Below are positions 40,301 to 54,610 of a stretch of 64,000 nt of DNA, in pieces; position 1 is the stretch's first letter, and every line of letters begins with the position of its first letter. Under the pieces are notes generated by a model. That model was not told where the DNA came from. It did no database searches and worked only from the letters and a program-made list of their open reading frames with translations. The DNA comes from Primula veris (lineage: Eukaryota > Streptophyta > Magnoliopsida > Ericales > Primulaceae). The stretch covers positions 17,729,342 through 17,793,341 of the forward strand of contig OY821745.1 of the NCBI GenBank assembly GCA_963682055.1. Reading direction: 5' to 3'. The position numbers were made by a program, and so were the translations under genes.

Positions 40301-42250
40301 GTATGGTTTAGGGTTTAGAGTTTAGGGTTTACGTTTTAGGTTTTACGGTTTAGGGTTTAGGTAATGTTCTTGTATATGTAGAGAATAGTCCTCATTTTTT
40401 TTCTTGGATTTATGGCCTATATTACACGGTTTTTACCGACTTTTTTGTTGTTCGACATTTTATTTATATTTGTAAGTTTTAATGTTTAGGGTTTACGTTT
40501 TAGGGTTTAGAGTTTCAGGTTTAGGGTTTAGGTAATGTTCTTGCATATGTAGGGAATATTCCTCATTTTTTTTCTTGGATTTATGGCCTATAGCACACGG
40601 TTTTTACCGACTTTTTTGTTTTTCGACATTTTATTTATATTTGTATGGTTTAGGGTTTACGGTTTAGGTTTTCGGGTTTAGGGTTTCAGGTTTAGGTAAT
40701 GTTCTTGCATATGTAGGGAATATTCCTCATTTTTTTTCTTGGATATATCGCCTATAGTATACGGTTTTTACCAACTTTTTTGTTTTTTGACATTTTATTT
40801 TTATTTGTATGGTTTAGGGTTTAGGGTTTAGGGTTTAGGTTTTAGGTTTTAGGGTTTAGGGTTTAGAATATGTTCTTGTATATGTAGAGTATAGTCCTAA
40901 TTTTTTTTCTTGGATTTATGGCCTATATTACACGGTTTTTACCGACTTTTTTGTTTTTCGACATTTTATTTATTTTGTATGGTTTAGGGTTTACGGTTTA
41001 GGTTTTAGGGTTTAGGGTTTAGGGTTTCAGGTTTAGGGTTAAGGTAATGTTTTTGCATATGTAGGGAATATTCCTCATTTTTTTTCTTGGATTTATGGCC
41101 TATAGTATACGGTTTTACCGACTTTTTTGTTTTTTAACATTATATTTATATTTGTATTGTTTAGGGTTTAGGGTTTATAGTTTAGGAATTAGGGTTTAGG
41201 GTTTAGGGTTTAGGGTTTAGGTTTTAGGGTTTAGGGTTTCAGGTTTAGGGTTTAGGTAATGTTCTTGCATATGTAGGGAATATTCCACATTTTTTTTGTT
41301 GGATTTATGGCCTATAGTACACAGATTTTACCGACTTTTTTGTTTTTCGATATTTTATTTATATTTGTATGGTTTAGGGTTTAGGGTTTAGGGTTTAGGT
41401 TTTAGGGTTAGGGTTTCATGTTTAGGGTTTAGGAATTTTCCTGCATATGTAGGGAATATTACTCATTTTTTTTCTTGGATTTATGGCCTATAGTACACGG
41501 TTTTTACCGACTTTTTTGTTGTTCGACATTTTATTTATATTTCTATGTTTTAAGGTTTAGGGTTTAGGTTTTAGGGTTTATGTTTTACGGTTTAGGCTTT
41601 CAGGTTTAAGGTTTACGTAATGTTCTTGCATATGTATGGATTATTCCTCATTTTTTTTCTTAGATTTATGGCCTATAGTTCACGGTTCTTACCGACTTTT
41701 TTGTTTTTCGACATTTTACTTATATTTGTATGGTTTAGGGTTTAGGGTTTAGGGTTTAGGGTTTAGGGTTTAGGGTTTAGGGTTTAGGGTTTAGGGTTTA
41801 GGGTTTAGGGTTTAGGGTTTAGGGTTTAGGTTTTATGTTTCACGGTTTAGGGTTTAGGTAATGTTCTTGTATATGTAGAGAATAGTCCTCATTTTTTTTT
41901 CTTAAATTTATGGCCTATTTTACACGGTTTTTACCGACTTTTTTGTTGTTCGACATTTTATTTATATTTGTAAGTTTTAAGTTTAGTGTTTAGGTTTTAG
42001 GGTTTAGGGTTTCAGGTATAGGGTTTAGCTAATGTTCTTGCATATCTAGGGAATATTCCTCATTTCTTTTCTTGGAATTATGGCCTATAGTACACAGATT
42101 TAACGGACTTTTTTGTTTTTCAACATTTTATTTATATTTGTATGGTTTAGGGTTTACGGTTTAGGTTTTAGGGTTTAGGGTTTTGGTAATGTTCTTGCAT
42201 AACTAGGGAATATTCCTCATTTTTTTTCTTGGATTTATGCCTATAGTACA
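37396..42250 (+). repeat. Satellite segment with a 4.5-kb-spaced repeat
   Basis: The TACACGGTT landmark of the CCTATTTTACAC monomer recurs at 37396 and 41921 (4,525 bp). Both are followed by the same private variants: GGGTTTAGCTAATG, GCATATCTAGGG and GATTTAACGGAC. Part of the interior (about 39.46-41.9 kb) also resembles 27.2-29.6 kb in monomer order, with more substitutions than between the 7.8-kb copies. Confidence 0.65.
41734..41830 (+). repeat. Telomeric tract, 97 bp
   Basis: Perfect TTTAGGG run in the monomer equivalent to those at 29407 and 37230, three heptamers longer than either. Confidence 0.95.
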
Positions 42251-44529
42251 GGGTTTTTACAGACTTTTTTGTTTTTCGATATTTTATTTATTTTGTATGG
42301 TTTAGGGTTTACGGTTTAGGTTTTAGGGTTTAGGGTTTCAGGTTTAGGGTTAAGGTAATGTTTTTGCATATGTAGGGAATATTCCTCATTTTTTTTCTTG
42401 GATTTATGGCCTATAGTATACGGTTTTACCGACTTTTTTGTTTTTTGACATTTTATTTATATTTGTATTGTTTAGGGTTTAGGGTTTAGGGTTTAGGGTT
42501 TAGGGTTTAGGGTTTAGGTTTTAGGATTTAGGTTTTAGGTTTTAGGATTTAGGGTTTCATTTTTAGGGTTTAGGTAATGTTCTTGCATATGTAGGGAATA
42601 TTCCTCATTTTTTTTCTTGGATTTATGTCTATAGTACACAGATTTAACCGACTTTTTTGTTTTTCGACATTTTATTTATATTTGTATGGTTTAGGGTTTA
42701 TGGTTTAGGTTTTAGGGTTTAGGGTTTCAGGTTTAGGGTTTAGGTAATGTTCTTGTATATGTAGGGAATATTCCACATTTTTTGGTTGGATTTATGGCCT
42801 ATAGTACATAGATTTTACAGACTTTTTTGTTTTTCGATATTTTATTTATAGGGTTTAGGGTTTAGGGTTTAGGTTTTAGGGTTTAGGGTTTCAGGTTTAG
42901 GGTTTAGGACATGTTCCTACATATGTAGGGAATATTCCTCATTTTTTTTCTTGGATTTATGGCCTATAGTACACGGTTTTTACCGACTTTTTGTTGTTCG
43001 ACATTTTATTTATATTTGTATGTTTTAAGGTTTAGGGTTTAGGTTTTAGGGTTTAGGCTTTCAGGTTTAGGGTTTACGTAATGTTCTTGCATATGTAGGG
43101 ATTATTTCTCATTTTTTTTCTTAGATTTATGGCCTATAGTACACGGTTCTTACTGACTTTTTTGTTGTTCGACATTTTATTTATATTAGTATGGTTTAGG
43201 GTTTAGAGTTTAGGGTTTAAGTTTTAGGTTTTACGGTTTAGGGTTTAGGTAATGTTCTTGTATATGTAGAGAATAGTCCTCATTTTTTTTCTTGGATTTA
43301 TGGCCTATATTACACGGTTTTTACCGACTTTTTTGTTGTTCGACATTTTATTTATATTTGTAAGTTTTAAGGTTTAGGGTTTAGGTTTTAGGGTTTAGAG
43401 TTTCAGGTTTAGGGTTTAGGTAATGTTCTTGTATATGTAGGGAATATTCCTCATTTTTTTTCTTAGATTTATGGCCTATATTACACGGTTTTTACCGACT
43501 CTTTTGTTGTTCGACATTTTATTTATATTTGTAAGTTTTAAGGTTTAGAGTTTAGGTTTTAGGGTTTAGGGTTTAGGGTTTCAGGTTTAGGGTTTAGGTA
43601 ATGTTCTTGCATATGTAGGGAATATTCCTTATTTTTTTTTCTTGGATTGATGGCCTATAGTACACGGTTTTTACCGACTTTTTGTTGTTCGACATTTTAT
43701 TTATATTTGTATGTTTTAAGGTTTAGGGTTTAGGTTTTAGGGTTTATGTTTTACGGTTTAGGCTTTCAGGTTTAGGGTTTACGTAATGTTCTTGCATATG
43801 TAGAGATTATTCCTCATTTTTTTTCTTAGATTTATGGCCTATATAGTACACGGTTTTTACCGACTTTTTTGTTTTTCGACATTTTACTTATATTTGTATG
43901 GTTTAGGGTTTAGAGTTTAGGGTTTACGTTTTAGGTTTTACGGTTTAGGGTTTAGGTAATGTTCTTGTATATGTAGAGAATAGTCATTTTTTTTCTTGGA
44001 TTTATGGCTTATATTACACGGTTTTTAACGACTTTTTTGTTATTCGACATTTTATTTATATTTGTAAGTTTTAAGGTTTAGGGTTTAGGTTTTAGGGTTT
44101 AGGGTTTGATGTATAGGGTTTAGGTAATGTTCTTGCATATGTAGGGAATATTCCTCATTTTTTTTCTTGGATTTACGGCCAATAGTACACGGTTTTTACC
44201 GACTTTTTTGTTTTTCGACATTTTATTTATATTTGTATTGTTTAGGGTTTACGGTTTAGGTTTTAGGTTTTAGGTTTAGGGTTTCAGGTTTAGGGTTTAG
44301 GTAATGTTCTTGTATATGTTGGGAATAGTCCTCATTTTTTTTCTTGGATTTATGGCCTATAGTACACGGTTTTTACTAACATTTTTGTTTTTCGACATTT
44401 TATTTATATTTGTATGGTTTAGGGTTTACGGTTTAGGTTTTATGGTCTAGGGTTTCAGGTTTAGGGTTTAGGTAATGTTCTTGCATAACTAGGGAATATT
44501 CCTCATTTTTTTTCTTGGATTTATGCCTA

Positions 44530-47500
44530 TAGTACACGGTTTTTACAGACTTTTTTGTTTTTGGACATTTTATTTATTTTGTATGGTTTAGGGTTTACAG
44601 TTTAGGTTTAGGATTTAGGGTTTCAGGTTTAGGGTTTAGGTAATATTTTTTCATATGTAGGGAATATTCCTCATTTTTGTTCTTGGATTTATGGCCTATA
44701 GTATACGGTTTTACCGACTTTTTTGTTTTTTGACATTTTATTTGTATTTGTATGGTTTAGGGTTTAGGGTTTAGGGTTTAGGGTTTAGGGTTTAGGGTTT
44801 AGGGTTTAGGGTTTAGGGTTTATGGTTTAGGGTTTAGGGTTTAGGGTTTAGGGTTTAGGGTTTAGGGTTTATGGTTTAGGGTTTAGGGTTTAGGTTTTAG
44901 GGTTTAGGGTTTCACGTTTAGGGATTAGGTAATGTTCTTGCATATGTAGGGAATATTCCACATTTTTTTTGTTGGATTTATGGCCTATAGTACACAGATT
45001 TTGCCGACTTTTTTTGTTTTTCGATTTTTTATTTATATTTGTATGGTTTAGGGTTTAGGGTTTAGGTTTTAGGGTTTAGGGTTTCAGGTTTAGGGTTTAG
45101 GAAATTTTCCTGCATATGTAGGGAATATTCCTCATTTTTTTTCTTGGATTTATGGCCGTACACGGTTTTTACCGATTTTTTTGTTGTTCGACATTTTATT
45201 TATATTTGTATGTTTTAAGGTTTAGGGTTTAGGTTTTAGGGTTTATGTTTTACGTTTTAGGCTTTCAGGTTTAGGGTTTACGTAATGTTCTTGCATATGT
45301 AGGGATTATCCCTCATTTTTTTTCTTAGATTTATGGCCTATAGTACACGGTTCTTACCGACTTTTTTATTTTTCGACATTTTACTTATATTTGTATGGTT
45401 TAGGGTTTAGGGTTTAGGGTTTAGGTTTTAGGGTTTAGGCAATGTTCTTGAATATGTAGAGAATAGTCCTCATTTTTTTTCTTAGATTTATGGCCTATAT
45501 TACACGGTTTTTACCGACTTTTTTGTTGTTCGACATTTTATTTATATTTGAAAGTTTTAAGGTTTAGTGTTTAGGTTTTATGGTTTAGGGTTTCAGGTAT
45601 AGGGTTTAGGTAATGTTCTTGCATATGTAGGGAATATTCCTCATTTTTTTTCTTGGATTTATGGCCTATAGTACACGGTTTTTACCGACTTTAATGTTTT
45701 TCGACATTTTATTTATATTTGTATGGTTTATGGTTTACGATTTAGGTTTTAGGGTTTAGGGTTTCAGGTTTAGGGTATAGGTAATGTTTTTGCATATGTA
45801 GGGAATATTCCTCATTTTTTTCTTGGATTTATGGCCTATAGTATACGGTTTTACCGACTTTTTTGTTTTTTGACATTTTATTTATATTGGTATTGTTTAG
45901 GGTTTAGGGTTTAGGGTTTAGGGTTTAGGTTTTAGGTTTTAGGATTTAGGGTTTCAGGTTTAGGGTTTAGGTAATGTTCTTGCATATGTAAGGAATATTC
46001 CTCATTTTTTTTCTTGGATTTATGGCCTATAGTACACAGATTTTACCGACTATTTTGTTTTTCGATATTTTATTTATATTTGTATGGTTTATGGTTTAGG
46101 GTTTAGGTTTTCGGGTTTAGGGTTTCAGGTTTAGGGTTTAGGAAATTTTCCTGCATATGTAGGGAATATTCCTCATTTTTTTTCTTGGATTTATGGCCTA
46201 TAGTACACGGTTTTTACCGACTTTTTTGTTGTTCGACATTTTATTTATATTTGTATGTTTTAAGGATTAGGGTTTAGGTTTTAGGGTTTAGGTTTTAGGG
46301 TTTATGTTTTACGGTTTAGGCTTTCAGGTTTAGGGTTTACATAATGTTCTTGCATATGTAGGGATTATTCCTCATTTTTTTTTCTTAAATTTATGGCCTA
46401 TAGTACACGGTTCTTACCGTCTTTTTTGTTTTTCGACATTTTACTTATATTTGTATGGTTTAGGGTTTAGGGTTTAGGGTTTAGGGTTTAGGTTTTAGGT
46501 TTTACGGTTTAGGGTTTAGTTAATGTTCTTGTATATGTAGAGAATAGTCCTCATTTTTTTTTCTTAGATTTATGGCCTATTTTACACGGTTTTTACCGAC
46601 TTTTTTGTTGTTCGACATTTTATTTATATTTGTAAGTTTTAAGGTTTAGTGTTTACGTTTTAGGGTTTAGGGTTTGAGGTATAGGGTTTAGGTAATGTTC
46701 TTGCATATGTAGGGAATATTCCTCATTTTTTTTCTTGGATTTACGGCCTATAGTACACGGTTTTTACCGACTTTTTTGTTTTTCGACATTTTATTTATAT
46801 TTGTATTGTTTAGGGTTTACGGTTTAGGTTTTAGGTTTTAGGATTTAGGGTTTCAGGTTTAGGGTTTAGGTAATGTTCTTGTATATGTTGGGAATAGTCC
46901 TCATTTTTTTTCTTGGATTTATGTCCTATAGTACACGGTTTTTACTGACATTTTTGTTTTTCGACATTTTATTTATATTTGTATGGTTTAGGGTTTACTG
47001 TTTAGGTTTTAGGGTTTAAAGTTTAGGTAATGTTATTGCATAACTAGGGAATATTCCTCATTTTTTTCCTTGGATTTATGCCTATAGTGCACGGTTTTTA
47101 CAGACTTTTTTGTTTTTCGACATTTTATTTATTTTGTATCGTTTAGGGTTTACGTTTTAGGTTTTAGGGTTTAGGGTTACAGGTTTAGGGTTAAGGTAAT
47201 GTTCTTGCATATATAGGGAATATTGCTCATTTTTTTTCTTGGATTAATGGCCTATAGTACACAGATTTAACCGACTTTTTTGTTTTTCGACATTTTATTT
47301 ATATTTGTATGGTTTAGGGTTTAGGGTTTAGGGTTTAGGGTTTAGGGTTTAGGGTTTAGGTTTTAGGGTTTAGGGTTTCAGGTTTAAGGTTTAGGTAATG
47401 TTCTTGCATATGTAGGGAATATTCCACATTTTTTTTGTAGGATTTATGGCCTATAGTACACAGATTTTACCGACTTTTTTGTTTTTCGACATTTTATTTA

Positions 47501-49000
47501 TATTTGTATGGTTTAGGTTTTAGGGTTTAGGGTTTCAGGTTTAGGGTTTAGGTAATGTTCTTGCATATGTAGGGGATATTCCTCATTTTTTTTTCTTGGA
47601 TTTATGGCCTATAGTACACAGATTTTACCGGCTTTTTTGTTTTTCGACATTTTATTTATATTTGTATGGTTTAGGTTTTAGGGTTTAGGGTTTCAGGTTT
47701 AGGGTTAAGGTAATGTTTTTGCATATGTAGGGAATATTCCTCATTTTTTTTCTTAGATTTATGGCCTATAGTACACGGTTCTTACCGACTTTTTTGTTTT
47801 TTGACATTTTACTTATATTTGTATGGTTTAGGGTTTAGGGTTTAGGGTTTAGGGTTTAGGATTTAGGTTTTAGGTTTCACGGTTTAGGGTTTAGGTAATG
47901 TTCTTGTATATGTAGAGAATAGTCCTCATTTTTTTTTTCTTAAATTTATGGCCTATTTTACACGGTTTTTACCGACTTTTTTGTTGTTCGACATTTTATT
48001 TATATTTGTAAGTTTTAAGGTTTAGTGTTTAGGTTTTAGGGTTTAGGGTTTCAGGTATAGGGTTTAGGTAATGTTCTTGCATATGTTGGGAATATTCCTC
48101 ATTTTTTTTCTTGGAATTATGGCCTATAGTACACAGATTTAACGGACTTTTTTGTTTTTCGACATTTTATTTATATTTGTATGGTTTAGGGTTTACGGTT
48201 TAGTTTTAGGGTTTAGGGTTTAGGTAATGTTCTTGCATAACTAGGGAATATTCCTCATTTTTTTTCTTGGATTTATGCCTATAGTACATGGTTTTACAGA
48301 CTTTTTTGTTTTTCGACATTTTATTTATTTTGTATGGTTTAGGGTTTACGGTTTAGGTTTTAGGGTTTAGGGTTTCAGGTTTAGGGTTAAGGTAATGTTT
48401 TTGCATATGTAGGGAATATTCCTCATTTTTTTTCTTGGATTTATGGCCTATAGTATACGGTTTTACCGACTTTTTTGTTTTTTGACATTTTATTTATATT
48501 TGTATTGTTTAGGGTTTAGGGTTTAGGGTTTAGGGTTTAGGGTTTAGGGTTTAGGGTTTAGGTTTTAGGATTTAGGGTTTAAGGTTTAGGTTTAAGGTAA
48601 TGTTCTTGCATATGTAGAGAATATTCCTCATTTTTTTTCTTGGATTTACGGCCTATAGTACACAAATTTAACCGACTTTTTTGTTTTTCGACATTTTATT
48701 TATATTTGTATGGTTTAGGGTTTAGGGATTAGGGTTTAGGGTTTAGGGTTTAGGTTTTAGGTTTTAGGGTTTAGGGTTTCAGGTTTAGGGTTTAGGTAAT
48801 GTTCTTGCATATGTAGGGGATATTCCTCATTTTTTTTTCTTAGATTTATGGCCTATAGTACACAGATTTTACCGACTTTTTTGTTTTTCGACATATTATT
48901 TATATTTGTATGGTTTAGGGTTTAGGGTTTAGGGTTTAGGGTTTAGGTTTTAGGGTTTAGGGTTTCAGGTTTAGGGTTTAGGTAATGTTCTTGCATATGT
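44530..49000 (+). repeat. Satellite segment copied from (or sharing origin with) 22.7-27 kb
   Basis: The monomer order from the TTTTTGGACATT variant onward matches the region beginning near 22,790. The CCGACTATTTTG marker is at 46047 here and 24276 there (offset 21,771). Near 47195-47203 one monomer of about 190 bp is missing relative to 25.43-25.63 kb: the GGGTTACAGG tract joins directly to the GCATATATAGGG core through GGTAATGTT. Confidence 0.75.
44756..44894 (+). repeat. Expanded telomeric tract, 139 bp
   Basis: TTTAGGG repeats with two TTTATGG units, in the long-tract monomer class. It has the same length as 22999-23137, but its variant units are placed differently. Confidence 0.95.
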
Positions 49001-52000
49001 AGGGGATATTCCTCATTTTTTTTTCTTAGATTTATGGCCTATAGTACACAAATTTTACCGACTTTTTTGTTTTTCGACATTTTATTTATATTTGTATGGT
49101 TTAGTGTTTAGAGTTTAAGGTTTAGGGTTTAGGTTTTAGGGTTTAGGGTTTACGTTTAGGGTTTAGGTAATGTTCTTGCATAACTAGGGAATATTCCTCA
49201 TTTTTTTTCTTGGATTTATGCCTATAGTACATGGTTTTTATAGACTTTTTTGTTTTTCGACATTTTATTTATTTTGTATGGTTTAAGGTTTACGGTTTAG
49301 GTTTTACGGTTTAGTGTTTCAGGTTTAGGGTTTAGGTAATGTTTTTGCATATGTAGGAAATTTTCCTCATTTTTTTTCTTGTATTTATGGCCTATAGTAT
49401 ACGGTTTTACCGACTTTTTTGTTTTTTGACATTTTATTTATATTTGTATTGTTTAGGGTTTAGGGTTTAGGGTTTAGGGTTTAGGTTTTAGGTTTTAGGA
49501 TTTAGGGTTTCAGTTTTAGGGTTTAGGTAATGTTCTTGCATATGTAGGGAATATTCCTCATTTTTTTTCTTGGATTTATGGCCTATAGTACACAGATTTA
49601 ACCGACTTTTTTGTTTTTCGACATTTTATTTATATTTGTATGGTTTAGGGTTTAGGGTTTAGGGTTTAGGGTTTAGGGTTTAGGTTTTAGGGTTTAGGGT
49701 TTCAGGTTTAGGGTTTAGGTAATGTTCTTGCATATGTAGGGAATATTCCACATTTTTTGGTTGGATTTATGGCCTATAGTATACGGTTTTACCGACTTTT
49801 TTGTTTTTTGACATTTTATTTATATTTGTATTGTTTAGGGTTTAGGGTTTAGGGTTTAGGGTTTAGGGTTTCAGGTTTAGGGTTTAGGTAATGTTCTTGC
49901 ATATGTAGGGAATATTCCACATTTTTTGGTTGGATTTATGGCCTATAGTACATAGATTTTACCGACTTTTTTGTTTTTTGATATTTTATTTATAGGGTTT
50001 AGGGTTTAGGGTTTAGGTTTTAGGGTTTAAGCTTTCAAGTTTAGGGTTTAGGAAATGTTCCTGTATATGTAGGGAATATTCCTCATTTTTTTTCTTAGAT
50101 TTATGGCCTATATTACACGGTTTTTACCGACTCTTTTGTTGTTCCACATTTTATTTATATTTGTAAGTTTTAAGGTTTAGAGTTTAGGTTTTAGGGTTTA
50201 GGGTTTCAGGTTTAGGGTTTAGGTAATGTTCTTGCATATGTAGGGAATATTCCTTATTTTTTTTTCTTGGATTTATGGCCTATAGTACACGGTTTTTACC
50301 GACTTTTTGTTGTTCAACATTTTATTTATATTTGTATGTTTTAAGGTTTAGGGTTTAGGTTTTAGGGTTTATGTTTTACGGTTTAGGCTTTCAGGTTTAA
50401 GGTTTACGTAATGTTCTTGCATATGTATGGATTATTCCTCATTTTTTTTCTTAGATTTATGGCCTATAGTACACGGTTCTTACCGACTTTTTTGTTTTTC
50501 GACATTTTATTTATATTTGTATGGTTTAGGTTTTAGGGTTTAGGGTTTCAGGTTTAGGGTTAAGGTAATGTTTTTGCATATGTAGGGAATATTCCTCATT
50601 TTTTTCTTGGATTTATGGCCTATAGTATACGGTTTTACCGGCTTTTTTGTTTTTTGACATTTTATTTATATTCGTATTGTTTAGGGTTTTGGGTTTAGGG
50701 TTTAGGTTTTAAGTTTTAGGATTTAGGGTTTCAGGTTTAGGGTTTAGGTAATGTTCTTGCATATGTAGGGAATATTGCTCATTTTTTTTCTTGGATTTAT
50801 GGCCTAGTACACAGATTTAACCGACTTTTTTGTTTTTCGACATTTATTTATATTTGTATGGTTTAGGGTTTAGGGTTTAGGGTTTAGGGTTTAGGTTTTA
50901 GGATTTAGGGTTTAGGGTTTCAGGTTTAGGGTTTAGGTAATATTATTGCAAATGTAGGGAATATTCCACATTTTTTTTGTTGGATTTATGGCCTATAGTA
51001 CACAGATTTTACCGACTTTTTTGTTTTTCGATATTTTATTTATATTTGTATGGTTTAGGGTTTAGGGTTTAGGTTTTAGGGTTAGGGTTTCATGTTTAGG
51101 GTTTAGGAAATTTTCCTGCATATGTAGGGAATATTACTCATTTTTTTTCTTGGATTTATGGCCTATAGTACACGGTTTTTACCGACTTTTTTATTGTTCG
51201 ACATTTTATTTATATTTCTAGGTTTTAAGGTTTAGGGTTTAGGTTTTAGGGTTTAGGGTTTAGGATTTAGGTTTTAGGTTTCACGGTTTAGGGTTTAGGT
51301 AATGTTCTTGCATATATAGGGAATATTCCTCATTTTTTTTCATCGAATTATGGCCTATAGTACACAGATTTAACGGACTTTTTTGTTTTTCGACATTTTA
51401 TTTATATTTGTATGGTTTAGGGTTTACGGTTTAGGTTTTAGGGTTTAGGGTTTAGGTAATGTTCTTGCATAACTAGGGAATATTCCTCATTTTTTTTCTT
51501 GGATTTATGCCTATAGTACAGGGTTTTTACAGACTTTTTTGTTTTTCAACATTTTATTTATTTTATATGGTTTAGGGTTTACGGTTTAGGTTTTAGGGTT
51601 TAGGGTTTCAGGTTTAGGGTTAAGGTAATGTTTTTGCATATGTAGGGAATATTCCTCATTTTTTTTCTTGGATTTATGGCCTATAGTATACGGTTTCTAC
51701 CGACTTTTTGTTGTTCGACATTTTATTTATATTTGTATGTTTTAAGGTTTAGGGTTTAGGTTTTAGGGTTTATGTTTTACGGTTAGGCTTTCAGGTTTAG
51801 GGTTTACGTAATGTTCTTGCATATGTAGGGATTATTCCTCATTTTTTTTCTTAGATTATGGCCTATAGTACACGGTTCTTACTGACTTTTTTGTTGTTCG
51901 ACATTTTATTTATATTTGTATGGTTTAGGGTTTACGTTTTAGGTTTTACGGTTTAGGGTTTAGGTAATGTTCTTGTATATGTAGAGAATAGTCCTCATTT

Positions 52001-54534
52001 TTTTTCTTGGATTTATGGCCTATATTACACGGTTTTTACCGACTTTTTTGTTGTTCGACATTTTATTTATATTTGTAAGTTTTAAGGTTTAGGGTTTAGG
52101 TTTTAGGGTTTAGCGTTTCAGGTTTAGGGTTTAGGTAATGTTCTTGCATATGTAGGGAATATTCCTCATTTTTTTTCTTGGATTTATGGTCTATAGTACA
52201 CGGTTTTTACCGACTTTTTTGTTTTCCGACATTTTATTTATTTTGTATGGTTTAGGGTTTACGGTTTAGGTTTTAGGGTTTAGGGTTTCAGGTTTAGGGT
52301 TAAGGTAATGTTTTTGCATATGTAGGGAATATTCCTCATTTTTTTTCTTGGATTTATGGCCTATAGTATACGGTTTTATGGATTTTTTTGCTTTTTGACA
52401 TTTTATTTATATTTGTATTGTTTAGGGTTTAGGGTTTATGGTTTAGGGTTTAGGTTTTAGGTTTTAGGATTTAGGGTTTAAGGTTTAGGGTTAAGGTAAC
52501 GTTCTTGCATATGTAGAGAATATTACTCATTTTTTTTCCTGGATTTATGGCCTATAGTACGCAGATTTAACCGACTATTTTGTTTTTCGACATTTTATTT
52601 ATATTTGTATGGTTTAGGGTTTAGGGTTTAGGGTTTAGGGTTTAGGTTTTAGGGTTTAGGGTTTCAGGTTTAGGGTTTAGGTAATGTTCTTGCATATGTA
52701 GGGGATATTCCTCATTTTTTTTTCTTGGATTTATGGCCTATAGTAAACAGATTTTACCGACTTTTTTGTTTTCGACATTTTATTTATATTTGTATGGTTT
52801 AGGTTTTAGGGTTTAGGGTTTCAGGTTTAGGGTTTAGGTAATGTTCTTGCATATGTAGGGGATATTCCTCATTTTTTTTTCTTGGATTTATGGCCTATAG
52901 TACACAGATTTTACCGGCTTTTTTGTTTTTCGACATTTTATTTATATTTGTATGGTTTAGGTTTTAGGGTTTAGGGTTTCAGGTTTAGGGTTAAGGTAAT
53001 GTTTTTGCATATGTAGGGAATATTCCTCATTTTTTTTCTTAGATTTATGGCCTATAGTACACGGTTCTTACCGACTTTTTTGTTTTTCGACATTTTACTT
53101 ATATTTGTACGGTTTAGGGTTTAGAGTTTAGGGTTTACGTTTTAGGTTTTCCGGTTTAGGGTTTAGGTAATGTTCTTGTATATGTAGAGAATAGTTCTCA
53201 TTTTTTTTCTTGGATTTATGGCCTATATTACACGGTTTTTACCGACTTTTTTGTTGTTCGACATTTTATTTATATTTGTAAGTTTTAAGGTTTAGGGTTT
53301 AGGTTTTAGGGTTTAGAGTTTCAGGTTTAGGGTTTAGGTAATGTTCTTTTATATGTAGGGAATATTCCTCATTTTTTTTCTTAGATTTATGGCCTATATT
53401 ACACGGTTTTTACCGACTCTTTTGTTGTTCGACATTTTATTTATATTTGTAAGTTTTAAGGTTTAGAGTTTAGGTTTTAGGGTTTAGGGTTTCAGGTTTA
53501 GGATTTAGGTAATGTTCTTGCATATGTAGGGAATATTCCTTATTTATTTTTCTTGGATTTATGGCCTATAGTACACGGTTTTTACCGACTTTTTGTTGTT
53601 CGACATTTTATTTATATTTGTATGTTTTAAGGTTTAGGGTTTAGGTTTTAGGGTTTATGTTTTACGGTTTAGGCTTTCAGGTTCAAGGTTTACGTAATGT
53701 TCTTGCATATGTATGGATTATTCCCCATTTTTTTTCTTAGATTTATGGCCTATAGTACACGGTTCTTACCGACTTTTTTGTTTTTCAACATTTTATTTAT
53801 ATTTGTATGGTTTAGGTTTTAGGGTTTAGGGTTTCAGGTTTAGGGTTAAGGTAATGTTTTTGCATATGTAGGGAATATTCCTCATTTTTTTTCTTGGATT
53901 TATGGCCTATAGTATACGGTTTTACCGGCTTTTTTGTTTTTTGACATTTTATTTATATTCGTATTGTTTAGGGTTTAGGGTTTAGGGTTTAGGTTTTACG
54001 TTTTACGTTTTAGGATTTAGGGTTTCAGGTTTAGGGTTTAGGTAATGTTCTTGCATATGTAGGGAATATTCCACATTTTTTTTGTTGGATTTATGGCCTA
54101 TAGTACACAGATTTTACCGACTTTTTTGTTTTTCGATATTTTATTTATATTTGTATGGTTTAGGGTTTAGGGTTTAGGGTTTAGGTTTTAGGGTTAGGGT
54201 TTCATGTTTAGGGTTTAGGAAATTTTCCTGCATATGTAGGGAATATTACTCATTTTTTTTCTTGGATTTATGGCCTATAGTACACGGTTTTTACCGAATT
54301 TTTTGTTGTTCGACATTTTATTTATATTTCTATGTTTTAAGGTTTAGGGTTTAGGTTTTAGGGTTTAGGTTTTAGGGTTTATATTTTACGGTTTAGTCTT
54401 TCAGGTTTAAGGTTTACGTAATGTTCTTGCATATGTATGGATTATTCCTCATTTTTTTTCTTAGATTTATGGCCTATAGTACACGGTTCTTACCGACTTT
54501 TTTGTTTTTCAGCATTTTACTTATATTTGTATGG

Positions 54535-54610
54535 TTTAGGGTTTAGGGTTTAGGGTTTAGGGTTTAGGGTTTAGGGTTTAGGGTTTAGGGTTTAGGGTTT
54601 AGGGTTTAGG
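54535..54610 (+). repeat. Telomeric tract, 76 bp
   Basis: Perfect TTTAGGG run in the less regular right-hand part of the array, followed by TTTCACAG. Confidence 0.95.
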
